Source: Antrodiella citrinella (lineage: Eukaryota; Basidiomycota; Agaricomycetes; Polyporales; Steccherinaceae). From it: DNA of 10,827 bases. The stretch lies in the NCBI GenBank assembly GCA_004802725.1, contig SGPM01000592.1, positions 1 to 10,827 of the forward strand, read 5' to 3'. Every line of letters starts with the position of its first letter. Position 1 is the first letter of the stretch. Positions 1 through 8,665 of the stretch are shown here, in pieces. The position numbers were made by a program, and so were the translations under genes. Under the pieces are notes generated by a model. The model was not told the DNA's origin. It searched no databases and saw only the letters and a list, made by a program, of their open reading frames with translations.

Positions 1-860
1 CTGCAGTTTTACACATGAATGGTCCTTCCGAGTCGCCGCCGCCGTTCTCGCCACGTACGTCCTCGTAAAAACAAAAGGAAAAGGTACGATCTCCAAGCTC
101 GGTCGGAGCGGGATTATGATGCGTTCTCAGTCATCCGTAGACGACGATTGCACAAACATCACGACAAGATAACGACACCTATTGCATAGGCGAAAATGGT
201 GTGAGAACTTGTCCTCCCGAACCTGAAAGAGGACCCACTTTGACTAACCCAGCCCAGCCACGACGTTCGGGATAGACCGACCTTTTCGCTGAATCAGACC
301 AAAAAGTGCGTGTACGATGTCACCATCAAACATCAAGTGATGGCCGTGTATGTCCTGTGAATATTATCCGAGTTATTCTGAAGTGTCTTTTCTCATGACA
401 CGAACATATGTACCTGCGGCCCAATATACCGTTGTGCAGAGTTGACACGTCACTAGGCGTACACGTGAGGTTTTCTGTCCGTCAACAAACGGAGAGACCA
501 CGTTCCAATGTGTTTTCGTCTCCTGCTGGGAGTTCTGTGCAATGAACGTCCATGTCATGGAGCGTCGTTACGTGCGTACACTTCTTCCAGTCAACCTGAA
601 GTTTTTGATCGTCGTGACGTACTTGTTTGCTGTCAAGAATCGAGATTAGTCGCAGCGTGACCCAACGCGACGTACTTACAGTGTAGCACACATCCGTAGG
701 CTCGGAGAAACTCTCGCGATTGTCGCAAGCCTTGACGTGTCCACATTGCTCAACGGCCAATATAACGGACCCACATACTCCAAACAACCATCCCGTCCGC
801 CACGACCGACCGGTAAGTTAACCAGGGGTGGTGCTGTGCACCGGCTTGCACAGCACTAGT
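1..860 (-). other. No confident gene; possible spliced exons on the minus strand
   Basis: This stretch contains one strong intron-like signal on the minus strand, 679 down to 630 (50 nt): GTAAGT donor, a CTAAT branch sequence and a TTGACAG acceptor. The flanks are open in more than one frame when this intron is removed. One frame begins at an ATG at about 746 (MWTRQGL...). Another is open from about 857 down to a TGA near 480. Further possible introns follow (GTACGC donors, CACAG and CCGCAG acceptors, between about 570 and 410). I could not choose one frame, no protein family was recognised, and codon third positions show no clear bias. It could be the 3' part of a minus-strand gene, a decayed gene, or chance. 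The region from 1 to about 400 shows nothing further. Confidence 0.22.
829..858. repeat. Inverted repeat, 10-bp perfect arms
   Basis: GTGCTGTGCA at 831-840 is followed by a 6-nt loop (CCGGCT) and its exact reverse complement TGCACAGCAC at 847-856. One G-T and one T-A pair extend the stem to 829-858. No T-run follows on either strand. It is not next to a confident gene. It could be a protein-binding palindrome or a hairpin; no function can be assigned. Confidence 0.85.
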
Positions 861-1851
861 GAGCTAGGGAGGATGTATAGGGGTAGTTCATGCATGGAGT
901 TGGCATTCAATTGAGAGGAGAATCAGGAGATCCGAGTCAATGCTGTAGCGCCGGGGACATAGTGGCACGCCCGTTTATTTCGATCCCGATCGCCATCAGC
1001 GTTGATCTCGATCCACTGTGTAACGCGTTTGTTTCTTCTTCTTTACGTTCTCCTCGTTTTTGGCTGAGACGATCCCCCGCTTATTCAAAGGGCTAGCAAG
1101 ACAGTACAGTAAGTAAGTCTTGATTCAAGGACTCGGAAGAAAGAGAACGATCCCCGACTTGACCGATCCGGCACGTTCCAAGCCCAACGCATTAATCCAG
1201 GAGATAACTTGGACTCAGTCTGAACCTGCCCAACCTCCTCGTCGGACTGTCAAAGCCAAAAGCGTTTGAGCGATACGTTTCACCTCCACACCACTCGGCG
1301 CCAACATACCCTGCGATCCCCCCCCAGGTAATGTGGTTGCTCAATTAATCCAGGCTCTAATTTCGTTGACCCTACCAGCTCGAGGGTCGGGCTTCATAAT
1401 CTATTCAGTTCCGGTTTCAACTTGGCGTACATACGTACTCAGTAGTCCTTGGTGGGCGCGCATGGTGGCGTGAAACTGTCGGTTGGGGGAGACGACGTCG
1501 ACAGGGGAGGTGGCGTTCTTGGTGGTTTTCCTTTGGGGAGGTGTTTTACTGTTGTAAGCGTTGTCGATGTGAGTACTATAGCTAGAGTGGTATGCCAAGA
1601 CGCGGGGAAGATACGACCAAGACAAGACAAGGGACGTTGGGCGTGAACGTGAACGTGAAGGTCCTGTCCGCGGGCGTGCCTGCCTGCCAGTGAGTGGCCG
1701 AGTTGTGGCTTTGCGTTCACTTTCGGGTCGTCTACTGTACCCCGACATCGAGTGAGGGATCCTGCATCCAACCGTGATGCATGATCACGCCCACCGCCAC
1801 CGCTACTACTCCTTCCGAGTTCTCTCCAGATCGCCCTTCATGCATCATGAA

Positions 1852-1900
1852 CAACGGAAGCCTTCAACTGAGTCTCCGCCTCTTCCGTTGAAGGGCTTCC
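1852..1900. repeat. Nested inverted repeats
   Basis: CAACGGAAG (1852-1860) is the exact reverse complement of CTTCCGTTG (1882-1890, reading from its first C). The adjoining segment GGAAGCCTTCAAC (1856-1868) pairs with GTTGAAGGGCTTCC (1887-1900) with one extra base. The two pairings share bases, so the DNA or a transcript could form alternative hairpins. No gene is assigned around it. Confidence 0.6.
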
Positions 1901-2187
1901 TCCACCTACCTCGAGTCTCGACGCTGCACGACTCGGATTTGGATGACTTTGAGCCTGACCATACACCATCATCTCATATCGCACCTCTCTCCGTCGTCCG
2001 TCCAGGGATATCGATACCCTGCGTTTTGCCGCATCCGCATCTCCGGATCCAGTATGATCATGATCAGAGTAATCTGCGTGCATGGCATGCAAGGTTGAAC
2101 AAGGGGCCAACTTGCAAGGGACGCTCGTCTCGTATGCCCGCATGCGGACCATAGCAGCGAGATCCCTCGAACACGAAGGCTGATCAT

Positions 2188-2209
2188 GGAGGGTCTGGAG
2201 GGTCTGGAG
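2188..2209. repeat. 9-bp tandem repeat, 2.4 copies
   Basis: The unit GGAGGGTCT occurs twice in a row, followed by GGAG. It is a small tandem repeat in non-coding sequence with no assigned role. Confidence 0.8.
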
Positions 2210-2410
2210 TCGAAACGGATATCGAAACATCATACATACATACCGGCATCAACGAGATCTGTCTCACCTCCTAGCACTAGTCTGCATGCATGTGCACAAG
2301 AGAATCTGAGGATGCACGGTGGAAAGTCAGATTAATGACATTGATCACACCCAGACTGGAGGCCGGAGCGCGCCAATGCTTAGGACGGTGGAATGTGATT
2401 GTGTTACAGA

Positions 2411-2466
2411 TCCTGATTCTGAAATCTGAAATCTGGAATCCGGAATCCTGATCGTGATTCCGATTT
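2411..2466. repeat. Degenerate short repeats of GAATCYGRAATC type
   Basis: A run of related 7-8 nt words (ATTCTGAA, ATCTGAA, ATCTGGAA, ATCCGGAA, TCCTGAT, TGATTCCGATT) makes this stretch partly repetitive and partly self-complementary around CTGGAATCCGGAATCC. It looks like an eroded tandem array. It does not continue beyond these limits. Confidence 0.5.
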
Positions 2467-2837
2467 TCCGACTCCGCACCCATGTCAGAGTTGTGAACGT
2501 TGAGAGTCCACGGAGGGATCAGAACGCGTGGTGATTGCTTGGATCCGGGGCACGCAACGACTCCGAGAATAGGAACTTGGTGTGTTTGAACGTTAACGTT
2601 GCGGCGCTCAGCGGGAGGGGAAGGGACGGAGAGATGAACCTGACCGTGACGATTCGGACGGGGTGCGAGCATCCGTGTGTGCGCATGCGGTCTTGCACAC
2701 CGACCGCGACGTCACGGTGGGTGAAATTCACTCGATTCTCTTCTCAGTTCTCATGTGAAGTCCATATCGCCGACGCGGATGTTGAAGGATACTGAGGAAG
2801 ATTGGAAGACAACGAACGCGATGTACATGTACACGGT

Positions 2838-2870
2838 CGGATCGTCCTAACGTACGCTACGTACGATCCG
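2838..2870. repeat. Inverted repeat with CGTACG-rich loop
   Basis: CGGATCGT (2838-2845) is the exact reverse complement of ACGATCCG (2863-2870), with 17 nt between. The spacer contains two further ACGTACG-like palindromic words. Its role is unknown. Confidence 0.6.
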
Positions 2871-3150
2871 GATCCGAGTCATCGCGCAGCAGAGTCTATG
2901 CACTGACAAACCTCTGGTGGACGTCGGACGAAGATAGGGGAGAGGAGGAGCGACTGAGGCGCAGTACTAGGATGTCCGGCAGGTAGCTGCGCGGACGAGG
3001 TGTTTTTTGTGGCGAATGCGATGCCTAGGATTTTCAGCAGTAGCTGAGAAGCTGGCTCCCATTGAACAAGGGCGATGCAGGCGTAGACCTCGTAATATCC
3101 GTATACATCCATGTACATATAGATACAACGTGACATCATGTTGAACCTTG

Positions 3151-4045
3151 AGCTAGTGCCTCGAGGATACAGCAGCGACTCGCGGGCAGGACGGCGAGTG
3201 TGTGCCGATTAGACTACGTGCACGAGTCGCCGTCGGGCACTTGACAGGTGAGTTCACACCATGGGCAGACAAGACACGGGTGGGTGGAGGTTGACAGAAA
3301 TTGGGATGTCGGATGTTGACGGGCAGAGTGAGGACGAAGGAGGCTGTGCAAGGAATGTATTTGATTAATGCGAAGGACGGAACGGACGGACGAACGACAT
3401 GGACGCGTCTTTCCGTGGAGGACGGGGCAGTGTTTACAGAAGACGTCAATGCTGATGAGATAGACGCGAAGGGGGAAGGGAGACGAGAGGAGGGCGAGTT
3501 TAATGCACAAAAGCTACGCAGGGTGCGTGATACGTGTTGTGTTTGATTGTGATGGAACGGATCGTGCAATGTGGGAGTGCGGATGTTGTGGTAAAGAAAT
3601 GGTGAATTTGACTGAAGAAGGACGGAAACGGATTGGGGGGAGGGCAGGATGATGATGATCAGTTGAGATTTGAGTTGGGATCAAGGGAGGCGGAGGAGGT
3701 CCGGGTTCTTGGTCGTTGGGAGAGAAAGTAAATGTAAAGAGACGTGTACATGTAGCCAGAACGTTGAGACTATTGAACAAACGGTGCGGAGGGACGAAAC
3801 GGACGGAGGAGGATATCGAAACGAGCGGGGGAGGATCGGCCGAGCCTGCCGGGGTGCAGAATTCAGACGGCGACATTGAGCAAGGTGCGGACATGGAGGA
3901 CATTGGTGCGGGCGATTTCACAGCCCCGTGAAGGATGGCGTAGAGAACAACGAAGCTGTGAGCTGCTGTGAGATCTATGGAGAAGGAGTTGTGTACAGGA
4001 TCTATGTGTGTTGGGTCGGCGCTTGAAAATGATCGCCTACATATG
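3151..4045 (+). promoter_or_regulatory. Upstream region of the Crz1-like gene; purine-rich strand
   Basis: From about 3270 to 3900 the plus strand is strongly enriched in G and A (GACGGAACGGACGG, GGAGGCGGAGGAGG and similar). Both strands therefore show medium-length open frames of skewed composition: acidic/basic on plus, Pro/Ser/His-rich on minus. None has a recognisable domain, and I treat them as composition artefacts. One GAGGCTG word, like the yeast Crz1 target core, lies at 3340-3346; one such 7-mer per kilobase is not surprising by chance. The stretch probably includes the promoter of the gene at 4201, but no convincing TATA box was identified. Confidence 0.35.
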
Positions 4046-4200
4046 TGACCTGCTCCTCCTCCCATAGCCTTTCCTCCTCAGCCACAGCCTCTTCAAACAA
4101 TCCCATAGCCTTGTGGCATCTTCACCGCCTCGCTCATCATCCCTACATACCTTAATTCACACATCTTCATCTTCCTATAATTGCCTCGACATACCTCCCA
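4046..4200 (+). promoter_or_regulatory. Pyrimidine-rich leader before the Crz1-like start codon
   Basis: This segment is dominated by C and T (TCCTCCTCCC, TTTCCTCCTC, CTTCATCTTCC), as is common around transcription start sites of fungal genes. A TATAATT word lies at about 4174. Upstream ATGs occur at its left edge (about 4033 and 4044, the latter followed directly by TGA), and none lies between about 4050 and 4200. This fits transcription starting inside the tract. Confidence 0.4.
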
Positions 4201-7027
4201 ATGGACTCCCTCCTGGCTCCCAACTACGGGCAGGAGGATCATCTCTCTCGCTCACCCCACATCAACCACTTCGACCTCTCCACGTCTGTAGCATCCTACG
4301 ACAACTTCGACTATCACCNGGACATCGCCCACTTCCCTCGCACGCCCTCCTACAACGGTTCTTACCAGAACTCACCCTATTCCACCGCCTCAGAACTGCC
4401 TCCCTCACTCGATCTCCAGGACGGGCTAGCCCTCCTCGACGGCGACAACCCCACAGGCTTCTCATTCACGAGAGAGTACGACCCCGACGACTACGACAAC
4501 CTCGCCCACGAAGACGCCATCATCTCCTTCGACGACGAGTTCATACCCTCCATAGGTAACAATACCGTCTCAGTCTCCGTCACACCACCCATGTACGACC
4601 ACTCCTCCCCCAACGCATTCGACCACAGCTCCCCCGCATCCAGCAACGGCGCAGAAGACGATCGTCGTTCACGCGCCTCATCCACCTCGTCCTACATGCA
4701 TCCCTCCTCGCCGCGTCTCGATCTCCCGCAAAACTTTGAGCGGCTGCAGTTCGATTCCCCGCACTGGTCTGCTGCCCAGCTGCCCGATCGTTATTCCCCG
4801 CCCCACAAGCCACAGTCCCCGCCACAGCTGCTCATCCCGTCCAGTCCCTCTACGACCCGGATAGACTCGCCCCCGATCATCAACGCTCCGGACGGCGATG
4901 GTGTGATGAACTCGGGTCCCCAGCTGCACATCGTGCCTGCGACGCCCGTGAGCGGTGGCGGCGATACCGTTCAGAACGTTGCGTTCCTCGGTCCGTACCC
5001 CTTTGCTCTTTCCTTTTCCTCAATATCACACAACTTACGTTTTCCTGTGGGCGCTGTCACATCCGTGTGAATTATCCTCGTGCCCTTTCTATTGTAGGTG
5101 GTCCGCAGAGCTCGCAACGCGATACCTCGAACTGGGACGGGTCCCAGCAACATCTTGCATCCCAAGGGCAGAATCAAGGTTTACCTTCCTCCTCTTACGC
5201 CGATCATACATCTTTCAATTCCTTCTCCGGATCAAACCACGACCAGTCATCCTCGGGGATGTCCTACGGTACTCCGGAATCCCATATTTCTGGTGCAAGT
5301 GAGCAACAGCAACACGCCCAGCAACAGTCATCGGCTGCTACCGTCACTTCCCACCAATTTCTTATCCCACAGATGGGCCAGAGAAGTAGGAGTTTATCCG
5401 ATACGTCAGCCCGTCCACCTGTCTGGGATACCCTTCCGTCTGGTATGATGCCGCCAGGCTCTCATGCGCATCAAGGGTCCAACGCCGGCCATGATGGAAA
5501 CCTTGGATCCCGTTCTCACGACGGCGGAAGCGGCGTTTCCCTGGGTGGTACCGTAAACATGAACGATGTGCTTCCAGGCCCCTCCTCCGCCAACCATCCT
5601 CATTCGTCTAACGCCAACCCCAATATACATAGCCCCCCGAATATGGGATCCATGCCCCGACTATCTTCTTCCGCCGGTCCTACTCAGACGTCATTCGGAC
5701 GCCCACAACCTTCACCAAGTCCCTTCAACCCCCAGCAGTATTCGATCAACCAAGCTCAGGCCCAGTCTGACTTCCTATCCGCCGATCCCATAAGCGCTTC
5801 TTTACTCCGTCGTGCGAAGAGTGAGAACAACGCTCGGATGTTTGGTCATCGGCAGGTTCGCTCGGAGGACTTGCGGTCCAGCGTCAACTCGTTCAATATG
5901 TCTGGAATGCTCTCGCCGCATCCGCCAAATCAGCAGCTCAGCTCCGCGAACATGTTCCCACCGCCGTCATCCGCCTCGATGGAATTTATAGCGAGGCAAG
6001 CCGACCCCATGTCCCGACAATACCTCCATCCTACCGAAGCTGTACCCTCTATCGCCTCGAGAGGACACCACCGACGTTCGAGTTCGGGATCCCGAGAACG
6101 TCCTGCTGGACTGGGTGGTTGGAGCAGTGCTGCATCTAGTGCCCGCGCATCGCCGTACCCTTCACCGTCTGCTTCACCACGACCTGGCTACAACCCTCTC
6201 CCCGAGATGGGCATCCCAATATCGAGCATGGGTGCCGCACGACGTGCGATGGAGCACAACGCCAACGGCATGATGATGGGCGGGAACATGGGCATGTCCG
6301 GCCTGGTTGGGCTTGGCGGGATGAGCGGGATGAACATGGGCATGGGGCCGTCGATGAGCCCGTCGGGGAACGACGGGTTGCCGATGAACGTGTCGAAGGT
6401 GAACGTGACGACGCCGAGCACGGCGGATGCGAGCCAGAAGAGGCGGAAGCAGCCGGCGAACTTCGCGTGTCCTGTCCCAGGGTGTGGCAGTACGTTTACG
6501 AGACACTTCAATCTGAAGGGTGCGTGTGTTTTCACGGCTGTGATTGATTGCAACGAGGAAGCTGATTTTGCGCGTTTTTGTAGGACATTTGCGATCGCAT
6601 GCGGAAGAGAAACCGTACCAATGCAAGTGGCCTGGATGCGGGAAAGGGTTCGCGCGCCAACATGATTGCAAACGGCATGAACAGCTGCACCTGAATATCC
6701 GACCGTTCCCATGTGAAGGTTGCAAGAAGAATTTCGCCCGCCAGGATGCGTTGAACCGACACTGTAAGTTCCGTCCTGTTCTCCTCACGGCCGAGTAGTG
6801 ACTAACATGCTGTTTATCTTGCAGTGCGCTCTGAGGGCGGTGCTGAATGTAGAAAGATCCAAGAAGAGTTGACGACGTCGTCTGGGACAGAGAGCGCGAC
6901 GGATCTCCCGCCGTCATCGGGGTCGAACGGCGTCGCGTCGCTCGCGCCTTCTAATGGCCAAGCGAATGGGCCGCCCATGAAACCCGATCCCGACGGTTGG
7001 GCAGCGATGGGTGGGGTGGTTATGTAA
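4201..7027 (+). CDS. crz1: Crz1-like calcineurin-responsive C2H2 zinc-finger transcription factor
   Basis: The spliced CDS is 4201-4990, 5098-6519, 6584-6763 and 6825-7027, giving 864 residues; all joins keep frame. The N-terminus is acidic (about residues 85-120). Then come Ser/Pro/Gln-rich regions with a Q-rich run near 332-341, basophilic Ser sites (RRAKSE 501-506, [12 protein letters not shown] 588-599), an S/P run at 615-626, a Met/Gly-rich tract at 654-683 and a basic KRRKQP (712-717) as possible nuclear signal. Finger 1 has C721, C726, H739, H743. Finger 2 has C751, C756, H769, H773. Finger 3 has C781, C784, H797 and C806, so it is C2HC. FTRxFNLKxHLRSH, FARQHDxKRHEQLH and [16 protein letters not shown] match the Crz1 family. 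Crz1 is dephosphorylated by calcineurin on calcium stress, enters the nucleus and activates stress and cell-wall genes. Intron 1 has a weak donor (GTCCGT). Residue 40 is unknown (N at 4319). No clear PxIxIT docking site was found by eye. Family assignment is good; the target set is inferred. Confidence 0.85.
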
Positions 7028-8190
7028 CCCCGGCTCCGCTCGTCGCAGTACGCTCCCCCGCCTCTCAACCAACCAACAGCAACCCGAGTCTAGATGGCTT
7101 CGGGCCTCCTCATCCTTCTGCACTGTTAACTTTGTGGATATGCTTGGCCATACCCGCCTCCCGCATCGGTCTGCATCATGGACATTATGGCTTGGTCTAC
7201 TAAGTAATGGTTTTCATACGCTCGTGGACGATGCTGCTGCCCTCCGTGTCTGGTTCCATCCCATTCCTCCCAATTCCAATCTCATATGTGCTCCACATCA
7301 GTCTGGTTTCGACATTCCTCCGCGCTTTGGTCTCTTATACGTCTGTTATTATTCCTATTCGCTGTTGAATTATATGCCCTGTTCCTTTTGTGATCTTTTT
7401 TTTGGTCTTCTTCGTTTCAGGCGGTTGTGCGCTGTCAGTTTTTTCGTGAGCTGTGTTTCAGGTCTGTTCAGCCTCAACGCACCCTCATCCCTTCTTCCCA
7501 TCCATCATCATCAATGTACCACTCCCACACACAGCGTCGATTTTTGTGTGCTTTTTTGTTCGTTCTCTTGTTTCTATTTGTTTTTCGTCTTATACTGTAA
7601 TATGCGCTTCCCTCCTCCTCTTCTTGACAATGGCGGAGAATTCAACCATGACCAGACCCCACGCCGCCTCTCTGCTCGTCCCTACATCCATCCCTCTCTC
7701 TTTCTCTCTCTCTCAACCAATCAATCTCGCTCGCTCGCTCTCTCGCTCTCTCTCTCCTGTGTAGCCTAGCATTAGTACGCATCTCTTCTATACTATATAT
7801 TATTCTCTCCCACACCCCCGTCGTTTGTAGATATGTTGGCATTGGCTGTGCGTCGACGGTTTTGTTTCTTGTCTGGTTTGACTCTTCTTTTCTATAGTGT
7901 ATGTGATCATGAGGGCAAATGTGTACGTGTTATTTATTCGCGATGTCAAATGGTGTATATACGACTTTCAGCGACTCTTTTTTGCTTGGTTTGTGGTGAC
8001 TTAGTGCTGATGAGAGGGCGAAGGAGGTTTACTGCGTGCGAGGTGGGCCCCTTCTTCTGTACATGTCATAAGGATACCGATGTTCTCCGTTTCACCTGGG
8101 GCATCAGCTGCATCAACAGATCGACGTCCACGTCGCTCTCGCGTTCACGCAACGAAGCTTGTTCCAAACGGACTGTCCCCGAGTTGCGTA
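7028..8190 (+). other. Downstream region of the Crz1-like gene, T-rich and CT-rich, no gene seen
   Basis: The stretch after the TAA is strongly T/C-biased (for example 7380-7420 and 7540-7600) and then contains a CT microsatellite. It most likely holds a 3'UTR and the intergenic space to the next gene. Open frames of 60-250 codons in it translate to Ser/Leu/Phe/Cys-rich low-complexity sequence and have no domain. Several AT-rich words near 7785-7810 (TACTATATATTATTC) could serve polyadenylation, but no site can be fixed. Confidence 0.5.
7692..7757. repeat. CT/CTCG microsatellite
   Basis: Runs of (CT)n at 7692-7714 and of CTCG/CT units at 7725-7757 are separated by a short AACCAATCAAT spacer. 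It is a simple-sequence repeat in non-coding DNA downstream of the Crz1-like gene. Confidence 0.9.
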
Positions 8191-8193
8191 CAT

Positions 8194-8480
8194 CTAGTAG
8201 AGGGGCGAGGGCGACATCGACGTCTGTCTTTCGATGCCGTGAAACCGCGCGCGTTCCGCCAGCTATGCTAGCCTGAGGTCGACTCGGGACATCCTATAGT
8301 ATACGTACTTACCATGCGGCGGATGTCCGAGCCACTAAGGCTCAGGTTCATCTGCGCCGACTGCTGTACAGAACCCTGGGTGTTCTGCTCACTGGCGAAG
8401 ATTCCGCATATTGACCGGGTGATTGTAGGACGTGACTGACGATGATCGATCGCCTCACGCACGTCGGAACTTTCTATACT
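8194..8480 (-). other. Spliced coding-looking fragment, unknown
   Basis: On the minus strand a frame is open from about 8479 (after a possible TATAG acceptor) to 8313. It reads ESSDVREAIDHRQSRPTITR at its start and LSGSDIRRM at its end. A GTAAGT donor follows at 8312. A 50-nt intron ending GCTAGCATAG (8263) would join, in phase 0, to LAERARFHGIERQTSMSPSPLY and a TAG at 8196-8194. That gives about 77 residues with ordinary, non-repetitive composition. No start codon or upstream exon could be fixed: 8481-8660 looks like the 3' flank of the next gene, although a TATATTTGG word near 8555 could be a promoter. It may be a small gene, the 3' end of something spliced further upstream, or a relic. The family is not recognised. 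Confidence 0.3.
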
Positions 8481-8665
8481 CTATTCTAAGAGAAGAAGTA
8501 AAGAATTGACTCTCATGCACGCTGTGAAATACTATAAGTGAGATCCCCAGTGGCCAAATATATTCTTTGCGACTTCGTGAAACACTACCAAAAACAATCT
8601 TAAGAGTGTAACATGTAAATCTTCCTTTCAACGATACGCGAACTCTTGGCGAAGGATGTATGAGC

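Larger units (their letters stand above)
861..3150. other. Intergenic region, no supported gene
   Basis: Open frames here are short, overlap on both strands and have low-complexity or basic/histidine-rich translations without recognisable domains. The longest are about 115-131 codons, at 1401-1771 on the minus strand, and 1774-2154 (+) versus 1838-2233 (-), all mutually overlapping. No tRNA-like cloverleaf or Pol III boxes were noticed. The stretch contains several short tandem and inverted repeats, described separately. Confidence 0.6.

Noticed and set aside
1401..1771. Two overlapping minus-strand open frames of 110-115 codons
   Set aside because: Both frames and the opposite strand are open together, the translations lack domains, and there are no splice or start signals around them.
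3514..4065. 183-codon minus-strand open frame
   Set aside because: It is Pro/Ser/His-rich, explained by the purine bias of the opposite strand, and has no domain. It also runs into the leader of the Crz1-like gene.
5067..6665. Reading exon 2 of the Crz1-like gene as an independent 532-residue protein
   Set aside because: Its first residues come from intron 1 and its tail from intron 2. Splicing at 4990/5098 and 6519/6584 restores both the N-terminus and a complete first finger.
6174..6917. 247-codon minus-strand open frame
   Set aside because: It is antisense to the Met/Gly-rich and zinc-finger exons, crosses both introns, and gives Arg/His-rich translation typical of a shadow frame.
7011..7769. 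252-codon plus-strand open frame after the Crz1-like stop
   Set aside because: It overlaps the last codons of the Crz1-like gene and continues through T-rich and CT-repeat DNA. The translation is low-complexity Phe/Leu/Ser/Cys.
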